From Lysobacterales bacterium (GTDB lineage: Bacteria; Pseudomonadota; Gammaproteobacteria; Xanthomonadales; Xanthomonadaceae): a stretch of DNA of 64,000 bases. Position numbers and translations under genes: made by a program. Each line of letters opens with the position of its first letter. Within the stretch, counting starts at the first letter, position 1. Shown piece by piece: positions 24,789-33,115 of this stretch. The DNA is taken from positions 1 through 64,000 of the forward strand of contig JAEKKX010000006.1 in assembly GCA_019510125.1 (NCBI GenBank), in the 5' to 3' direction. The notes beneath the pieces were generated by a model, which was not told where the DNA came from, did not search any database, and worked only from the letters and a program-made list of their open reading frames with translations.

Positions 24789-25733
24789 ATGCGCATAGGT
24801 CTTGTCGTCGATTCGGCATGCGACCTGCCAGGGAGCTTCATCGAACGGAATCACGTCGAAATCCTCCCGATTACGGTAAAGATCGGAGACGCGGTGCTCG
24901 CCGACCACCGCAACGAGCAGGCCACGCTCGAATTCCTGCACTCGCACGTCGCCGAGCGCGGCGCGGAAGCCGAGACGATGCCGTTCTCGGTCGAGCAGAT
25001 CCGCGACGTGTTCCTGAAGAAGCTGGTCATCGACTACGACTACGTCTTCTGCCTCACCATCACCCGCACGCGCAGTCCGATCCACGACAACGCGATGCAG
25101 GCCAGCTTCGTGATCCTGAACGACTACCGGCCGATGCGCACCGCGGCCGGGCAGACCTCGCCGTTCGCGCTGCGCGTGATCGACACCCAGCAGTTGTTCG
25201 CCGGGCAGGGCGTCACCGCGGTGGAGGCGATGCGAATGATCCGCGATGGCGACGGCGTCGCGAAGATCCGCGCGCGCCTGGAGAACCTCGCGATCAACAC
25301 CCACGCCTACATGGTGCCGAGCGACCTGATGTACCTGCGCTCGCGCGCCAGGACCAAGGGCGACAAGAGCGTCGGCCTGCTCAGCGCCGCGCTGGGCTCG
25401 GCGCTGGACATCAAGCCGGTGCTGTACTGCAACCGCGGCGACACCCGGCCGGTGGCGAAGATCCGCGGCTGGGAGGCCGCGGTGCAGCGTCTGTTCGGCT
25501 TCGGCGTCGAGCGCGTGCGCGCCGGGCTGATGACGCCCACGGTGTGCCTGAGCTACGGCGGCGACCTCGAGGAGATGCGCGGCCTGCCCGGCTACACCAC
25601 GCTGATCGACGGTTGCCGCGATGCCGGCGTCGAGGTGTTCGAGAGCGTGATGAGCCTCACCGGCATGGTCAACGTCGGCAAGGGTTCGCTGGTGATGGGC
25701 TTCGCCGCCGAGCCGCATACCTTCACCGCCTGA
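24789..25733 (+). CDS. DegV family fatty-acid-binding protein
   Basis: A 314-residue cytoplasmic protein of the DegV/FakB family, which binds a fatty acid and presents it to a kinase. Visible features are the N-terminal IGLVVDSACDLPGSFI (VDSxxDLP), FCLTITRTRSPIHDNAM in place of the usual SSGLSGTY region, LRVIDTQQLFAGQG, and SDLMYLRSRARTKG with DIKPVLYCNRGD. The S-G-T loop is altered, so ligand preference may differ. The upstream frame is open to 24525, but DegV similarity starts at MRIGLVVDS, giving ATG 24789. No FakA kinase gene is near. Confidence 0.85.
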   Translation: MRIGLVVDSACDLPGSFIERNHVEILPITVKIGDAVLADHRNEQATLEFLHSHVAERGAEAETMPFSVEQIRDVFLKKLVIDYDYVFCLTITRTRSPIHDNAMQASFVILNDYRPMRTAAGQTSPFALRVIDTQQLFAGQGVTAVEAMRMIRDGDGVAKIRARLENLAINTHAYMVPSDLMYLRSRARTKGDKSVGLLSAALGSALDIKPVLYCNRGDTRPVAKIRGWEAAVQRLFGFGVERVRAGLMTPTVCLSYGGDLEEMRGLPGYTTLIDGCRDAGVEVFESVMSLTGMVNVGKGSLVMGFAAEPHTFTA

Positions 25734-25815
25734 CCCCCTCGCCCGCGGGTCGGGACCCCGTGCCGCCGCGATGGCGGCGCGGTATGCTGGCGCACTTCTT
25801 CCGCGAGTGGCCCGC

Positions 25816-26157
25816 ATGCGCAACCGCTACTACATCAGCCTTTCCGAACCCGCCACGCTCGCCGACGCGGGCGAGTTCGCGTTCCGCTCGCACGGCGCCG
25901 ACGGCATCGCCGCGGAACTGGAGGCGGCGCTGCGCAGCGACGCGCTGTTCCGGCGCTGGGCCGCGACCCAGGGCGATCCGGACGAGATCGACACCTCGCT
26001 CGCGGCGGTCGATCCCGAGGCGACGGTCACCGGCGCGCAGAACGACCTGCGGATCGATCTGGTGGTGACCACCGGGCTGCCCGGCAGCGTGTTCAAGCAT
26101 CGCCTGCAACTGCTCGCCGGCCGCGGCTGGCAACTGAGGGACGTCACCGCGGCATGA
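25816..26157 (+). CDS. Hypothetical protein coupled to the PP-loop ATPase
   Basis: A 113-residue acidic cytoplasmic protein with a RYYISLSEPATLADAGEFAF start, an alpha-helical central part (IAAELEAALRSDALFRRWAA) and a strand-rich C-terminal half ending GWQLRDVTAA. Its stop overlaps the ATG of the following ATPase gene by 4 bp, so the two are probably translated together. ATG 25816 is chosen over the earlier in-frame start at 25771 because the upstream residues are Ala/Arg-rich and non-conserved in character. No family was recognised. Confidence 0.6.
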   Translation: MRNRYYISLSEPATLADAGEFAFRSHGADGIAAELEAALRSDALFRRWAATQGDPDEIDTSLAAVDPEATVTGAQNDLRIDLVVTTGLPGSVFKHRLQLLAGRGWQLRDVTAA

Positions 26158-26864
26158 CCCGGCCGCTCCTGCTGTCCTGGAGCGGCGGCAAGGACGCGGC
26201 CTGGGCGCTGCACGCGCTGCGCCGCCGTGCCGCCGCCGGCACGGCGGACGTCGAGGTCGTCGGCCTCGTCACCACCCTGACCGAAGGCTACGACCGCATC
26301 GCGATGCAGGGCATCCGCAGGGCGCTGCTGCAGGCGCAGGCCGAGGCCTGCGGGCTGCCGGTGATCGAGGCGTGGATGCCGCAGCGCGCGGACAACGGGA
26401 CCTATCGCGCCGCCTTCGCCGACGCGCTCGCACGGGCGCAGGCGCGCTGGCCGGGACTGCGCGACATCGCCTTCGGCGACCTGTTCCTGGCCGACATCCG
26501 CGCGTGGCGCGAGGCGCAGTGCGCCGACCTGGGCTGGACCCCGCACTTCCCGATCTTCGACCCCGCGCCCGGGCACACCGCGCGCGTGGCGCGGGCGATG
26601 CTCGACGCCGGCCTGCGGGCGTCGCTGACCTGCGTCGACACCACGCAGCTCGACGGTGCGTTCAGCGGCCGCGACTTCGAGGACGCGCTGCTGCGCGACC
26701 TGCCGGTGACCTGCGATCCCTGCGGCGAGCACGGCGAGTTCCACACGCTGGTCCACGCCGGACCGATGTTCGCCGCGCCGATCGACGTCGTGCGCGGCGC
26801 GCGCGTGCTGCGCGAGGACCGCTTCGCCTACACCGATTTCCTGCCGGTCGACACGCCCCGGTAA
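26154..26864 (+). CDS. PP-loop ATP pyrophosphatase (diphthine-ammonia ligase-like)
   Basis: A 236-residue cytoplasmic enzyme of the adenine nucleotide alpha hydrolase superfamily. The PP-loop SGGKD is at residues 10-14. Family motifs follow: VVGLVTTLTEGYDRIAMQG, FGDLFLADIRAWRE, CVDTTQLDGAFSGRDF, and the signature CDPCGEHGEFHTLVHAGPMF seen in archaeal/eukaryotic Dph6-type proteins. Bacteria lack diphthamide, so the bacterial role is unknown. The last 20 or so codons and the following palindrome are duplicated about 230-250 bp downstream. Confidence 0.88.
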   Translation: MTRPLLLSWSGGKDAAWALHALRRRAAAGTADVEVVGLVTTLTEGYDRIAMQGIRRALLQAQAEACGLPVIEAWMPQRADNGTYRAAFADALARAQARWPGLRDIAFGDLFLADIRAWREAQCADLGWTPHFPIFDPAPGHTARVARAMLDAGLRASLTCVDTTQLDGAFSGRDFEDALLRDLPVTCDPCGEHGEFHTLVHAGPMFAAPIDVVRGARVLREDRFAYTDFLPVDTPR

Positions 26865-26916
26865 AGCGCCGCGAAGCTGCGCTGCCCGCTTCTGCGAGTG
26901 CGATGCCGCATTGTCG

Positions 26917-27015
26917 CGGTAGAGCGGCCTTCAGGCCGCTGTTTCTGCTTTTTTTCCGCGATGCGCCTTCACCATTGCCGACGCAAACGGCAGCGGCCTG
27001 AAGGCCGCTCTACCG
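26917..27015. repeat. Palindrome pair copy 1 (24-bp perfect inverted repeat)
   Basis: A 24-bp arm at 26917-26940 (starting CGGTAGAGCGGCCTTCAGG) is inverted without mismatch at 26992-27015. Each arm is itself palindromic (AGCGGCC-TTCA-GGCCGCT). The 51-bp spacer holds a T-tract (CTTTTTTTCC), so the right or left arm could act as a terminator for the preceding gene. This is copy 1 of a duplicated block. Confidence 0.85.
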
Positions 27016-27043
27016 GGCGATGCGGGACGGATGGCGATGCACA

Positions 27044-27110
27044 GCGCGCGCGTGCTGTGCGAGGACCGTTTCACGCACACCGATTTCCTGCCGGCCCGTC
27101 GCCCGCCTAG
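27044..27110 (+). pseudogene. Duplicated, decayed 3' end of the PP-loop ATPase gene
   Basis: The stretch 27044-27094 repeats 26799-26847 almost exactly (GCGCGCGTGCTG, GAGGACCG, TTC...CACACCGATTTCCTGCCGG), so the last codons RVL-ED-F-TDFLP are recognisable. It has no start, the frame continues into ...RRPPA, and the remainder of the gene is absent. Together with the palindrome pairs on each side it shows a tandem duplication of about 230-250 bp covering the gene tail and the downstream repeat. Confidence 0.75.
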
Positions 27111-27144
27111 CGCACTGCGCCGCAGACGACGCCGAATCCCGCTT

Positions 27145-27245
27145 CGGTAGAGCGGCCTTCAGGCCGCTGCCCTTCGCTTTTTTTCGCGATGCGCTTTCTT
27201 CGTTAGCGAAGCGCAAACGGCAGCGGCCTGAAGGCCGCTCTACCG
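27145..27245. repeat. Palindrome pair copy 2 (24-bp perfect inverted repeat)
   Basis: The same 24-bp arms occur at 27145-27168 and, inverted, at 27222-27245, offset 228-230 bp from copy 1. The 53-bp spacer shares the T-tract and the GCGCAAACGGC right end with copy 1. The stretch 26865-27269 contains no intact gene apart from these repeats and the decayed gene tail. Confidence 0.85.
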
Positions 27246-27269
27246 GGCGAGGAGGGGGGCGGGGGCGGC

Positions 27270-28106
27270 TCAGCGCGTGCGGCTGAGCTGGCGCATGTGG
27301 AAGATGAAGTGCTCGCCGATGAAGCTGGAGATGAAGTAGTAGCTGTGGTCGTAGCCCGGGCGCAGGCGCAGGTCCAGCGGATGGTCGACCGCGTCGCAGG
27401 CTTCCAGCAGCCGGTGCGGCTGCAACTGGGTGTCGAGGAATTCGTCGTCGCCGCCCTGGTCGATCAGCAGCGGCAGGCGTTCCGGCGCGTTGGCGATGAG
27501 TTCGCAGGCGTCCCACGCCTTCCAGGCCTCGCGATCCTCGCCCAGGTAGGCGGCGAAGGCCTTCTGTCCCCACGGCACCTGCGACGGCGCCACGATCGGC
27601 GCGAACGCCGACACGCTCTGGTAGCGCCCGGGATTGCGCAGCGCCGTGACCAGCGCGCCGTGGCCGCCCATCGAGTGTCCGCTGATCGCGCGCGCGCCGC
27701 TGCTGGCGAAATGTGCGTCCACCCACGCCGGCAGTTCGTCGGCGATGTAGTGCTGCATGCGGTAGTGCGACGACCACGGCGCCATGGTGGCGTCGAGGTA
27801 GAAGCCGGCGCCCTTGCCGAGGTCGTAGCCGTCGGCATCGGGCACGGCGTCGCCGCGCGGGCTGGTGTCCGGCGCGACCACGATCACGCCGTGGTCGGCC
27901 GCGTAGCGCTGCGCGCCGGCCTTGGTGATGAAGTTCTGTTCGGTGCATGTGAGGCCCGACAGCCAGTACAGCACCGGGCAGCGCCGCTGTTCGGCCTGCG
28001 GCGGCAGGTACACCGCCACGTGCATCGCGCACTCCAGCGCATCGGAATGGTGGCGGTAGACGTCCTGCCAGCCGCCGAAACAGGCGCGATGTTCGATGCG
28101 TTCCAT
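27270..28106 (-). CDS. fghA: S-formylglutathione hydrolase
   Basis: A 278-residue cytoplasmic serine esterase that hydrolyses S-formylglutathione to formate and glutathione, the last step of glutathione-dependent formaldehyde oxidation. The D-type esterase motifs are clear: CPVLYWLSGLTCTEQNFITK, VAPDTSPRGDAVPD, nucleophile Ser145 in ISGHSMGGHGAL, Asp in DQGGDDEFLD and His in RPGYDHSYYFI. Length matches the family (about 275-285). It is the last gene of the frmR-adhC operon, separated from adhC only by the short secreted-protein gene, whose stop lies 6 bp upstream. Confidence 0.95.
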   Translation of the reverse strand: MERIEHRACFGGWQDVYRHHSDALECAMHVAVYLPPQAEQRRCPVLYWLSGLTCTEQNFITKAGAQRYAADHGVIVVAPDTSPRGDAVPDADGYDLGKGAGFYLDATMAPWSSHYRMQHYIADELPAWVDAHFASSGARAISGHSMGGHGALVTALRNPGRYQSVSAFAPIVAPSQVPWGQKAFAAYLGEDREAWKAWDACELIANAPERLPLLIDQGGDDEFLDTQLQPHRLLEACDAVDHPLDLRLRPGYDHSYYFISSFIGEHFIFHMRQLSRTR

Positions 28107-28112
28107 GCGTGG

Positions 28113-28466
28113 TTATTTCCGTCCGGCCGCGGCGAGCGTTTCGCGCGCCATGGCCGCGATGTCGACGATCGCCTTCGCGTGCTCGTCGCGCGCGGCCTGG
28201 CGTTGCTCCTCGCTGTCGTAGACGCCGTTTTCCATGCGCAGCAGCACGATCGAGGTGAACAGGTCGTTGGACTTCGGCTCGCAGGCCTTGCGCGCGGCGG
28301 CGATCGCGGCGTCGAGCGAGCCGCGGCGGCTGCGGGCCTGGTCCAGCAGGCAGTCGTAGTACGGCCGGCCGATCGCATCGGCGGGCATGCGATCGGCAGC
28401 GGGCGCGCCCTCCGCCCACGCGGGGGCGGCGAGCAACGCGAGCAGGCACAGCGTGGATCGATGCAT
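28113..28466 (-). CDS. Secreted hypothetical protein within the formaldehyde operon
   Basis: A 117-residue exported protein: signal peptide MHRSTLCLLALLAAPAWA, then a helical mature part (DAAIAAARKACEPKSNDLFT, YDSEEQRQAARDEHAKAIVD) with two cysteines (YYDCLLDQARS and KACEPKS). It sits 26 bp after adhC and 6 bp before fghA on the same strand, so it is almost certainly co-transcribed with both. A periplasmic protein in a cytoplasmic detoxification operon is unexpected. No family was recognised. Confidence 0.65.
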   Translation of the reverse strand: MHRSTLCLLALLAAPAWAEGAPAADRMPADAIGRPYYDCLLDQARSRRGSLDAAIAAARKACEPKSNDLFTSIVLLRMENGVYDSEEQRQAARDEHAKAIVDIAAMARETLAAAGRK

Positions 28467-28492
28467 GGGAATCCCGGTATGGCGTGCGTGGG

Positions 28493-29899
<1,407 letters not shown>

Positions 29900-29900
<1 letters not shown>

Positions 29901-29938
29901 AGTGGGGGGGAGTATACGGATTCCCCGGGCCGCGTCCA
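29900..29938 (-). promoter_or_regulatory. frmR promoter and FrmR operator
   Basis: Read on the minus strand: -35-like TGGACG (29938-29933), a 16-bp spacer, -10 TATACT (29916-29911), then the operator TACT-CCCCCCC-ACTA (29914-29900) overlapping the -10 and the transcription start. The TACT/AGTA arms around a C/G tract match the known RcnR/FrmR operator style. The start codon follows at once, leaving no room for a Shine-Dalgarno sequence. Confidence 0.7.
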
Positions 29939-30059
29939 CCGCGGGTGTCCGTGGCGATACCCGCGGGACACCTCCGCGCCACCGGGTCGATCTCCGCTTG
30001 CCGCAGGCGATCGTGCTGCGCACGCTCGGCGCATCGATTCCGATCGGGGGAGACACGCC

Positions 30060-30467
30060 GTGGCCATGGGGGGCGATGCGCTGGGCCTGCTGTACTTCTG
30101 CGGCATCAAGTTCGCCGGCTACACCGCGATGGCGGCGGTGCTGCGCCGGCGCTATCCCGGGGCGACCGCCGCGTCGTGGCGCGTCGGCCTGGCGCGGACC
30201 GTCATCGGTCTGGCGGCGGGCATGGGCGTGATGCTGCTGACGGCGCGGTGGCACGTGATCACCGGGACGCCGGCGTTCTATCTCCTGCTGCTGCCGGTAC
30301 GCCTCGCGGAGTGGCTGCTGGTGCTCTGGTGGTTCTACGAACGGCCGGGGTGGCGCTGGCGGCGCGCCCTCGGCTGGGCCGGCGTCGGCTACGTGTGGTC
30401 GTGCCTGCTCGACGTGCCCGCGCTGGCCGCGGTCTTCCTGCAGCCGGGGGGCGTCTGGGTGTGCTGA
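30060..30467 (+). CDS. Small integral membrane protein
   Basis: A 135-residue hydrophobic protein with about four helices: [53 protein letters not shown] and [25 protein letters not shown] about 8 bp before supports GTG 30060 as start (MAMGGDAL); ATG 30066 is the alternative. A Tyr/Lys/Arg-rich cytoplasmic loop with a [12 protein letters not shown] stretch separates the last two helices. It is divergent from frmR with 159 bp between. No family was recognised. Confidence 0.6.
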   Translation: MAMGGDALGLLYFCGIKFAGYTAMAAVLRRRYPGATAASWRVGLARTVIGLAAGMGVMLLTARWHVITGTPAFYLLLLPVRLAEWLLVLWWFYERPGWRWRRALGWAGVGYVWSCLLDVPALAAVFLQPGGVWVC

Positions 30468-30497
30468 GCGCGCGCCGGATCGGACCGGCGGCGCGCG

Positions 30498-30515
30498 ATC
30501 CCGCATCTGCGGGAT
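30498..30515. terminator. Hairpin after the small membrane protein gene
   Basis: ATCCCGC, loop ATCT, GCGGGAT forms a perfect 7-bp stem 30 bp after the stop. There is no T-tract, so the role is inferred from position. Confidence 0.35.
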
Positions 30516-30634
30516 GCCGTCGGCGGGCGCGGGCTGCGACCCTGCGCGCCGGTCCCGCCGGGACCATGGCGGAGCGAACCGACCGCAAGCCGCGCCCGCC
30601 CGAGCGACATCCACTCGACCCAAGGAGGGTTTCC

Positions 30635-31081
30635 ATGAAGAAGAAAGCCATGCTGGCCGTGGCCGGTCTCGCGATGATGACCGCCGCCACCGTCGCCGCC
30701 GCGCCCGCGCCGCCGCTGTCCTACGTCCAGATCCGCTACGTCGGCTCGTCGAACCAGGGCTGGGAGCCGATCGCCGACGCCCAGGCCTCGACGACCCTCG
30801 ACCACGGCGGCGCGCAGTTGCGCGTGCTGACGGTGGAAGTCGGCTACGGCACCGTCCGCATCGCGAAGATCAACGGCGTGACCCTGCCGTCCACGGCGAA
30901 CTACCAGACCATCGCCTTCTGCGGCAGCAACTTCCTGACCCCGTGCAGCCCCGGCCAGACCATCGTCGGCTACTCGCGCTACTGGAACGTCGACGGCTAC
31001 CAGGGCGGCACGTTCTCCTACCAGACCACGTCGATCAATTCGCCGTTCAACACCATGAGCGACACGCTCAACATCCTCTGA
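30635..31081 (+). CDS. Secreted DUF4879-family protein
   Basis: A 148-residue exported protein with an excellent ribosome binding site (AAGGAGG) and a classic signal peptide ([20 protein letters not shown] ... AAA). The mature part fits DUF4879 (YolA-like) proteins: [41 protein letters not shown], and ending [20 protein letters not shown]. Two cysteines ([10 protein letters not shown]) could pair. Function of the family is unknown. It is flanked by a hairpin upstream and a strong bidirectional hairpin downstream, so it is likely monocistronic. Confidence 0.75.
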   Translation: MKKKAMLAVAGLAMMTAATVAAAPAPPLSYVQIRYVGSSNQGWEPIADAQASTTLDHGGAQLRVLTVEVGYGTVRIAKINGVTLPSTANYQTIAFCGSNFLTPCSPGQTIVGYSRYWNVDGYQGGTFSYQTTSINSPFNTMSDTLNIL

Positions 31082-31088
31082 GCGTTCG

Positions 31089-31128
31089 CGCACGGGGCGT
31101 CGGCCGCATCGCGGCCGCGTCCCGTGCG
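31089..31128. terminator. Bidirectional hairpin between convergent genes
   Basis: CGCACGGG (31089-31096) pairs with CCCGTGCG (31121-31128), with a second inner stem CGGCCGC/GCGGCCG at 31101-31117. It lies between the DUF4879 gene and a convergent secreted protein gene, where it could end both transcripts. Confidence 0.6.
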
Positions 31129-31147
31129 TCCCGCTGCGCGGGAGGCC

Positions 31148-31546
31148 TCAGGGCAGTCGCTCGCACCAGTACTGCAGTTCGCTGCCCTTGGTCGGTTCGT
31201 AGACGAAATTCAGGCCGGTGAAGCCGTAGCGCGATCCGCCGACGATGAACGGCGGCCGGTGCTTGGCCTGGTGGATCGGCACCGCATCGCCGGTGACGAC
31301 GCCGGACACATAGAGGTTGATCGCGGCGTCGCGTTCGGGCGCGGCCACGTACACCGCGCGGAACTCGAAATAGCGACCGATCTTCTGCCCCGCGACGCGA
31401 TACGGCGTGGTCGTCGGCGCGGCGTCGACGGTGAAATCCTCGCCGCCGTAGACGATGTGGCAGCGCACGCTGTCGGCCAGCGCCGGCGTCGCGCAGGCGA
31501 GCAGCAGCGCCACGGCGAGCGCGGACAACCGGCGGTCACGGCCCAT
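31148..31546 (-). CDS. Small secreted hypothetical protein
   Basis: A 132-residue exported protein: signal peptide about 1-24 (LSALAVALLLACATPALAD), then a beta-rich mature domain (SVRCHIVYGGEDFTVDAAPT, YFEFRAVYVAAPERDAAINL, RYGFTGLNFVYEPTKGSELQ) with one cysteine near each end, likely forming a disulfide. It overlaps the 3' end of the CapA-like gene by 11 bp, which suggests co-expression. No family was recognised. Confidence 0.6.
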   Translation of the reverse strand: MGRDRRLSALAVALLLACATPALADSVRCHIVYGGEDFTVDAAPTTTPYRVAGQKIGRYFEFRAVYVAAPERDAAINLYVSGVVTGDAVPIHQAKHRPPFIVGGSRYGFTGLNFVYEPTKGSELQYWCERLP

Positions 31547-32531
31547 GGCACAGCCTCGGTCGGGTGTCGCCGCGGCGGCCGCAGGGGCTTTCGGCAGCGG
31601 GATCGGGATGCGGCACGCCGTCGTCGTCCAGGCGCACCACCCGCGTGCGCCACGTGGCCACGCCGCGCGCGTCCAGCGTCGCCTCCAGCGTCCAGCCGGT
31701 GCGCGTGGCTTCGGTGTCGAAGCCGTTGAACAGGAAGTTGCCGAGGCTGTAGACGATCGGCTTGCCGTCGTGGATCTCCGCGCCCTGGGTCACGTGCGGA
31801 TGCGCGCCGACCACCATGTCCGCGCCGGCGTCGAGCATTGCGCGGGCGAACGCGCGCTGGCGCGCGCTGGGCGTGCCTTCCTCTTCCCAGCCCCAGTGCA
31901 GGAACGGGATGACGAGGTCGGCGCGGTACTGGGTGCGCGCCGCGGCGATGTCGGCGAGCACCTGCTCGTCCTCGCCGCTCCAGGCGACCCCGGGGCGGCC
32001 GACGCCGGCCTCGAACGCCCGCGGCTTGAACTCGTCGTAGCCCAGGAACGCGATCCGCAGGCCGTTGCGTTCGACGACCCACGGCCGGTGCGCGGCTTCG
32101 AGGTCGTCGCCGCCGCCGAAGTACGGCATGCCGGCCTGGCGCATCAGCCCCAGTTGCTCGGCGAAGGCGGCCTCGCCGAAATCGCCGGAGTGGTTGTTGG
32201 CCACGCTGAAGCCGTCGAAATGCCGCGCCAGCACCGGCAGCGTGCGCGGATCGGCGCGGAAGGTGTAGGGCTTGTCCAGCGCGGCGCCGCCGGTGGCGAC
32301 CACGCATTCGAGATTGCCCACCCGCAGGTCGGCGCGCGCGAGCCAGGCGGCGGTCGGCGCGAACGGGTCGACGCCGCGGGCGATCAGCTCGCCCGGCGTC
32401 TCCGCGACCATGATGTCGCCGACGAAGGCGATCTCGACCCGGCGTTCGGCGGCGGCCGCCGCAGAGGCCGCGCACGCCGCGCCGGTCGCGGATGCGAGGG
32501 CCAGGCAGAGCAGGGCGACGTGTCGGCGCAT
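31536..32531 (-). CDS. CapA-family metallophosphatase-fold protein
   Basis: A 331-residue exported protein (signal peptide about 1-27) of the PGA_cap/CapA family. Signature motifs are EIAFVGDIMVAETPGE, LRVGNLECVVA (NLE), DGFSVANNHSGDFGEAAF (ANNH), VIPFLHWGWEEEG (HWG) and ADMVVGAHPHVTQGAEIHDG (GAHPH), matching the metal-binding residues of the calcineurin-like fold. Relatives act in poly-gamma-glutamate or other polymer synthesis, or as general phosphatases. ATG 32531 opens the signal peptide; the in-frame extension to 32600 is not needed. It is divergent from the metal efflux operon. Confidence 0.85.
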   Translation of the reverse strand: MRRHVALLCLALASATGAACAASAAAAAERRVEIAFVGDIMVAETPGELIARGVDPFAPTAAWLARADLRVGNLECVVATGGAALDKPYTFRADPRTLPVLARHFDGFSVANNHSGDFGEAAFAEQLGLMRQAGMPYFGGGDDLEAAHRPWVVERNGLRIAFLGYDEFKPRAFEAGVGRPGVAWSGEDEQVLADIAAARTQYRADLVIPFLHWGWEEEGTPSARQRAFARAMLDAGADMVVGAHPHVTQGAEIHDGKPIVYSLGNFLFNGFDTEATRTGWTLEATLDARGVATWRTRVVRLDDDGVPHPDPAAESPCGRRGDTRPRLCHGP

Positions 32532-32625
32532 CGCCGGAGTCTCGCACCGGGCCACGCCCGGGGAACATGGGTCGAAGGTCAGGTAGGGATTCCACCGCAA
32601 GCCTCGTGCCCCGTGCGACGCCGCG

Positions 32626-32679
32626 AATGCGATTCCATGGCAAATGCGATTTCATAACACCGGGCCGAGTGGGTATGGT
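32626..32679 (+). promoter_or_regulatory. Promoter and direct repeats before the metal efflux operon
   Basis: AATGCGATTCCAT (32626-32638) and AATGCGATTTCAT (32643-32655) are direct repeats 17 bp apart. The second overlaps a -35-like TTCATA (32651-32656), followed 17 bp on by -10-like TATGGT (32674-32679). That would place the start of transcription at the A of ATG 32686. A metal-responsive regulator is the obvious candidate, but the protein cannot be named. Confidence 0.4.
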
Positions 32680-32685
32680 GCGCCG

Positions 32686-33054
32686 ATGCCTGTCCGTCCC
32701 CGCAGCCTCGTGCTCGACCGCCTGCGCCGCTCCGCGCGGCTGGCGGCGCTCGTGCTGCTGGTGTTCGCGATGAAGATCGCCTCGACCACCGCCTGCGTGA
32801 GCCACGACTACGCGTCCAGCGCCGGCGCCGGCGACCACGGCGCGGTCGTGCAGGCGGTCGAGACCGGCGAGGACGCCGCGTCGTCGCTGCTGCACGCCGC
32901 GGTCTGCACCCACTGCGGCTGCCACCAGGCCTCCGCGCTGCCGGCGGGGCTGGCGATCGTGCCGCTCGCGCCGTCGCGCGACCGCCTCGCGTATCGCCCC
33001 GGCGCGCCGCCCCGGCCCGCCCCGCGCCAGGAACTGCGCCCGCCCATCGTCTGA
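32686..33054 (+). CDS. Small exported protein at the head of the metal efflux operon
   Basis: A 122-residue protein with an N-terminal hydrophobic segment (about 18-34, LAALVLLVFAMKIASTTAC) and a CTHCGCHQASALP stretch (about 74-86) whose Cys/His residues could bind a metal ion. Proline-rich C-terminus. Small proteins with a THCGCHQ-type motif often precede czcCBA-like genes; the position here, 61 bp before the outer-membrane factor gene, fits. It may be a periplasmic metal-binding accessory. No Shine-Dalgarno sequence is seen, in line with the leaderless promoter. Confidence 0.65.
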   Translation: MPVRPRSLVLDRLRRSARLAALVLLVFAMKIASTTACVSHDYASSAGAGDHGAVVQAVETGEDAASSLLHAAVCTHCGCHQASALPAGLAIVPLAPSRDRLAYRPGAPPRPAPRQELRPPIV

Positions 33055-33115
33055 GTGACGCGTCTTTCCCCGCGGCGTGAGGCCGCGGGCGTCCGTCCAC
33101 CCAGAGGATCCTTCC

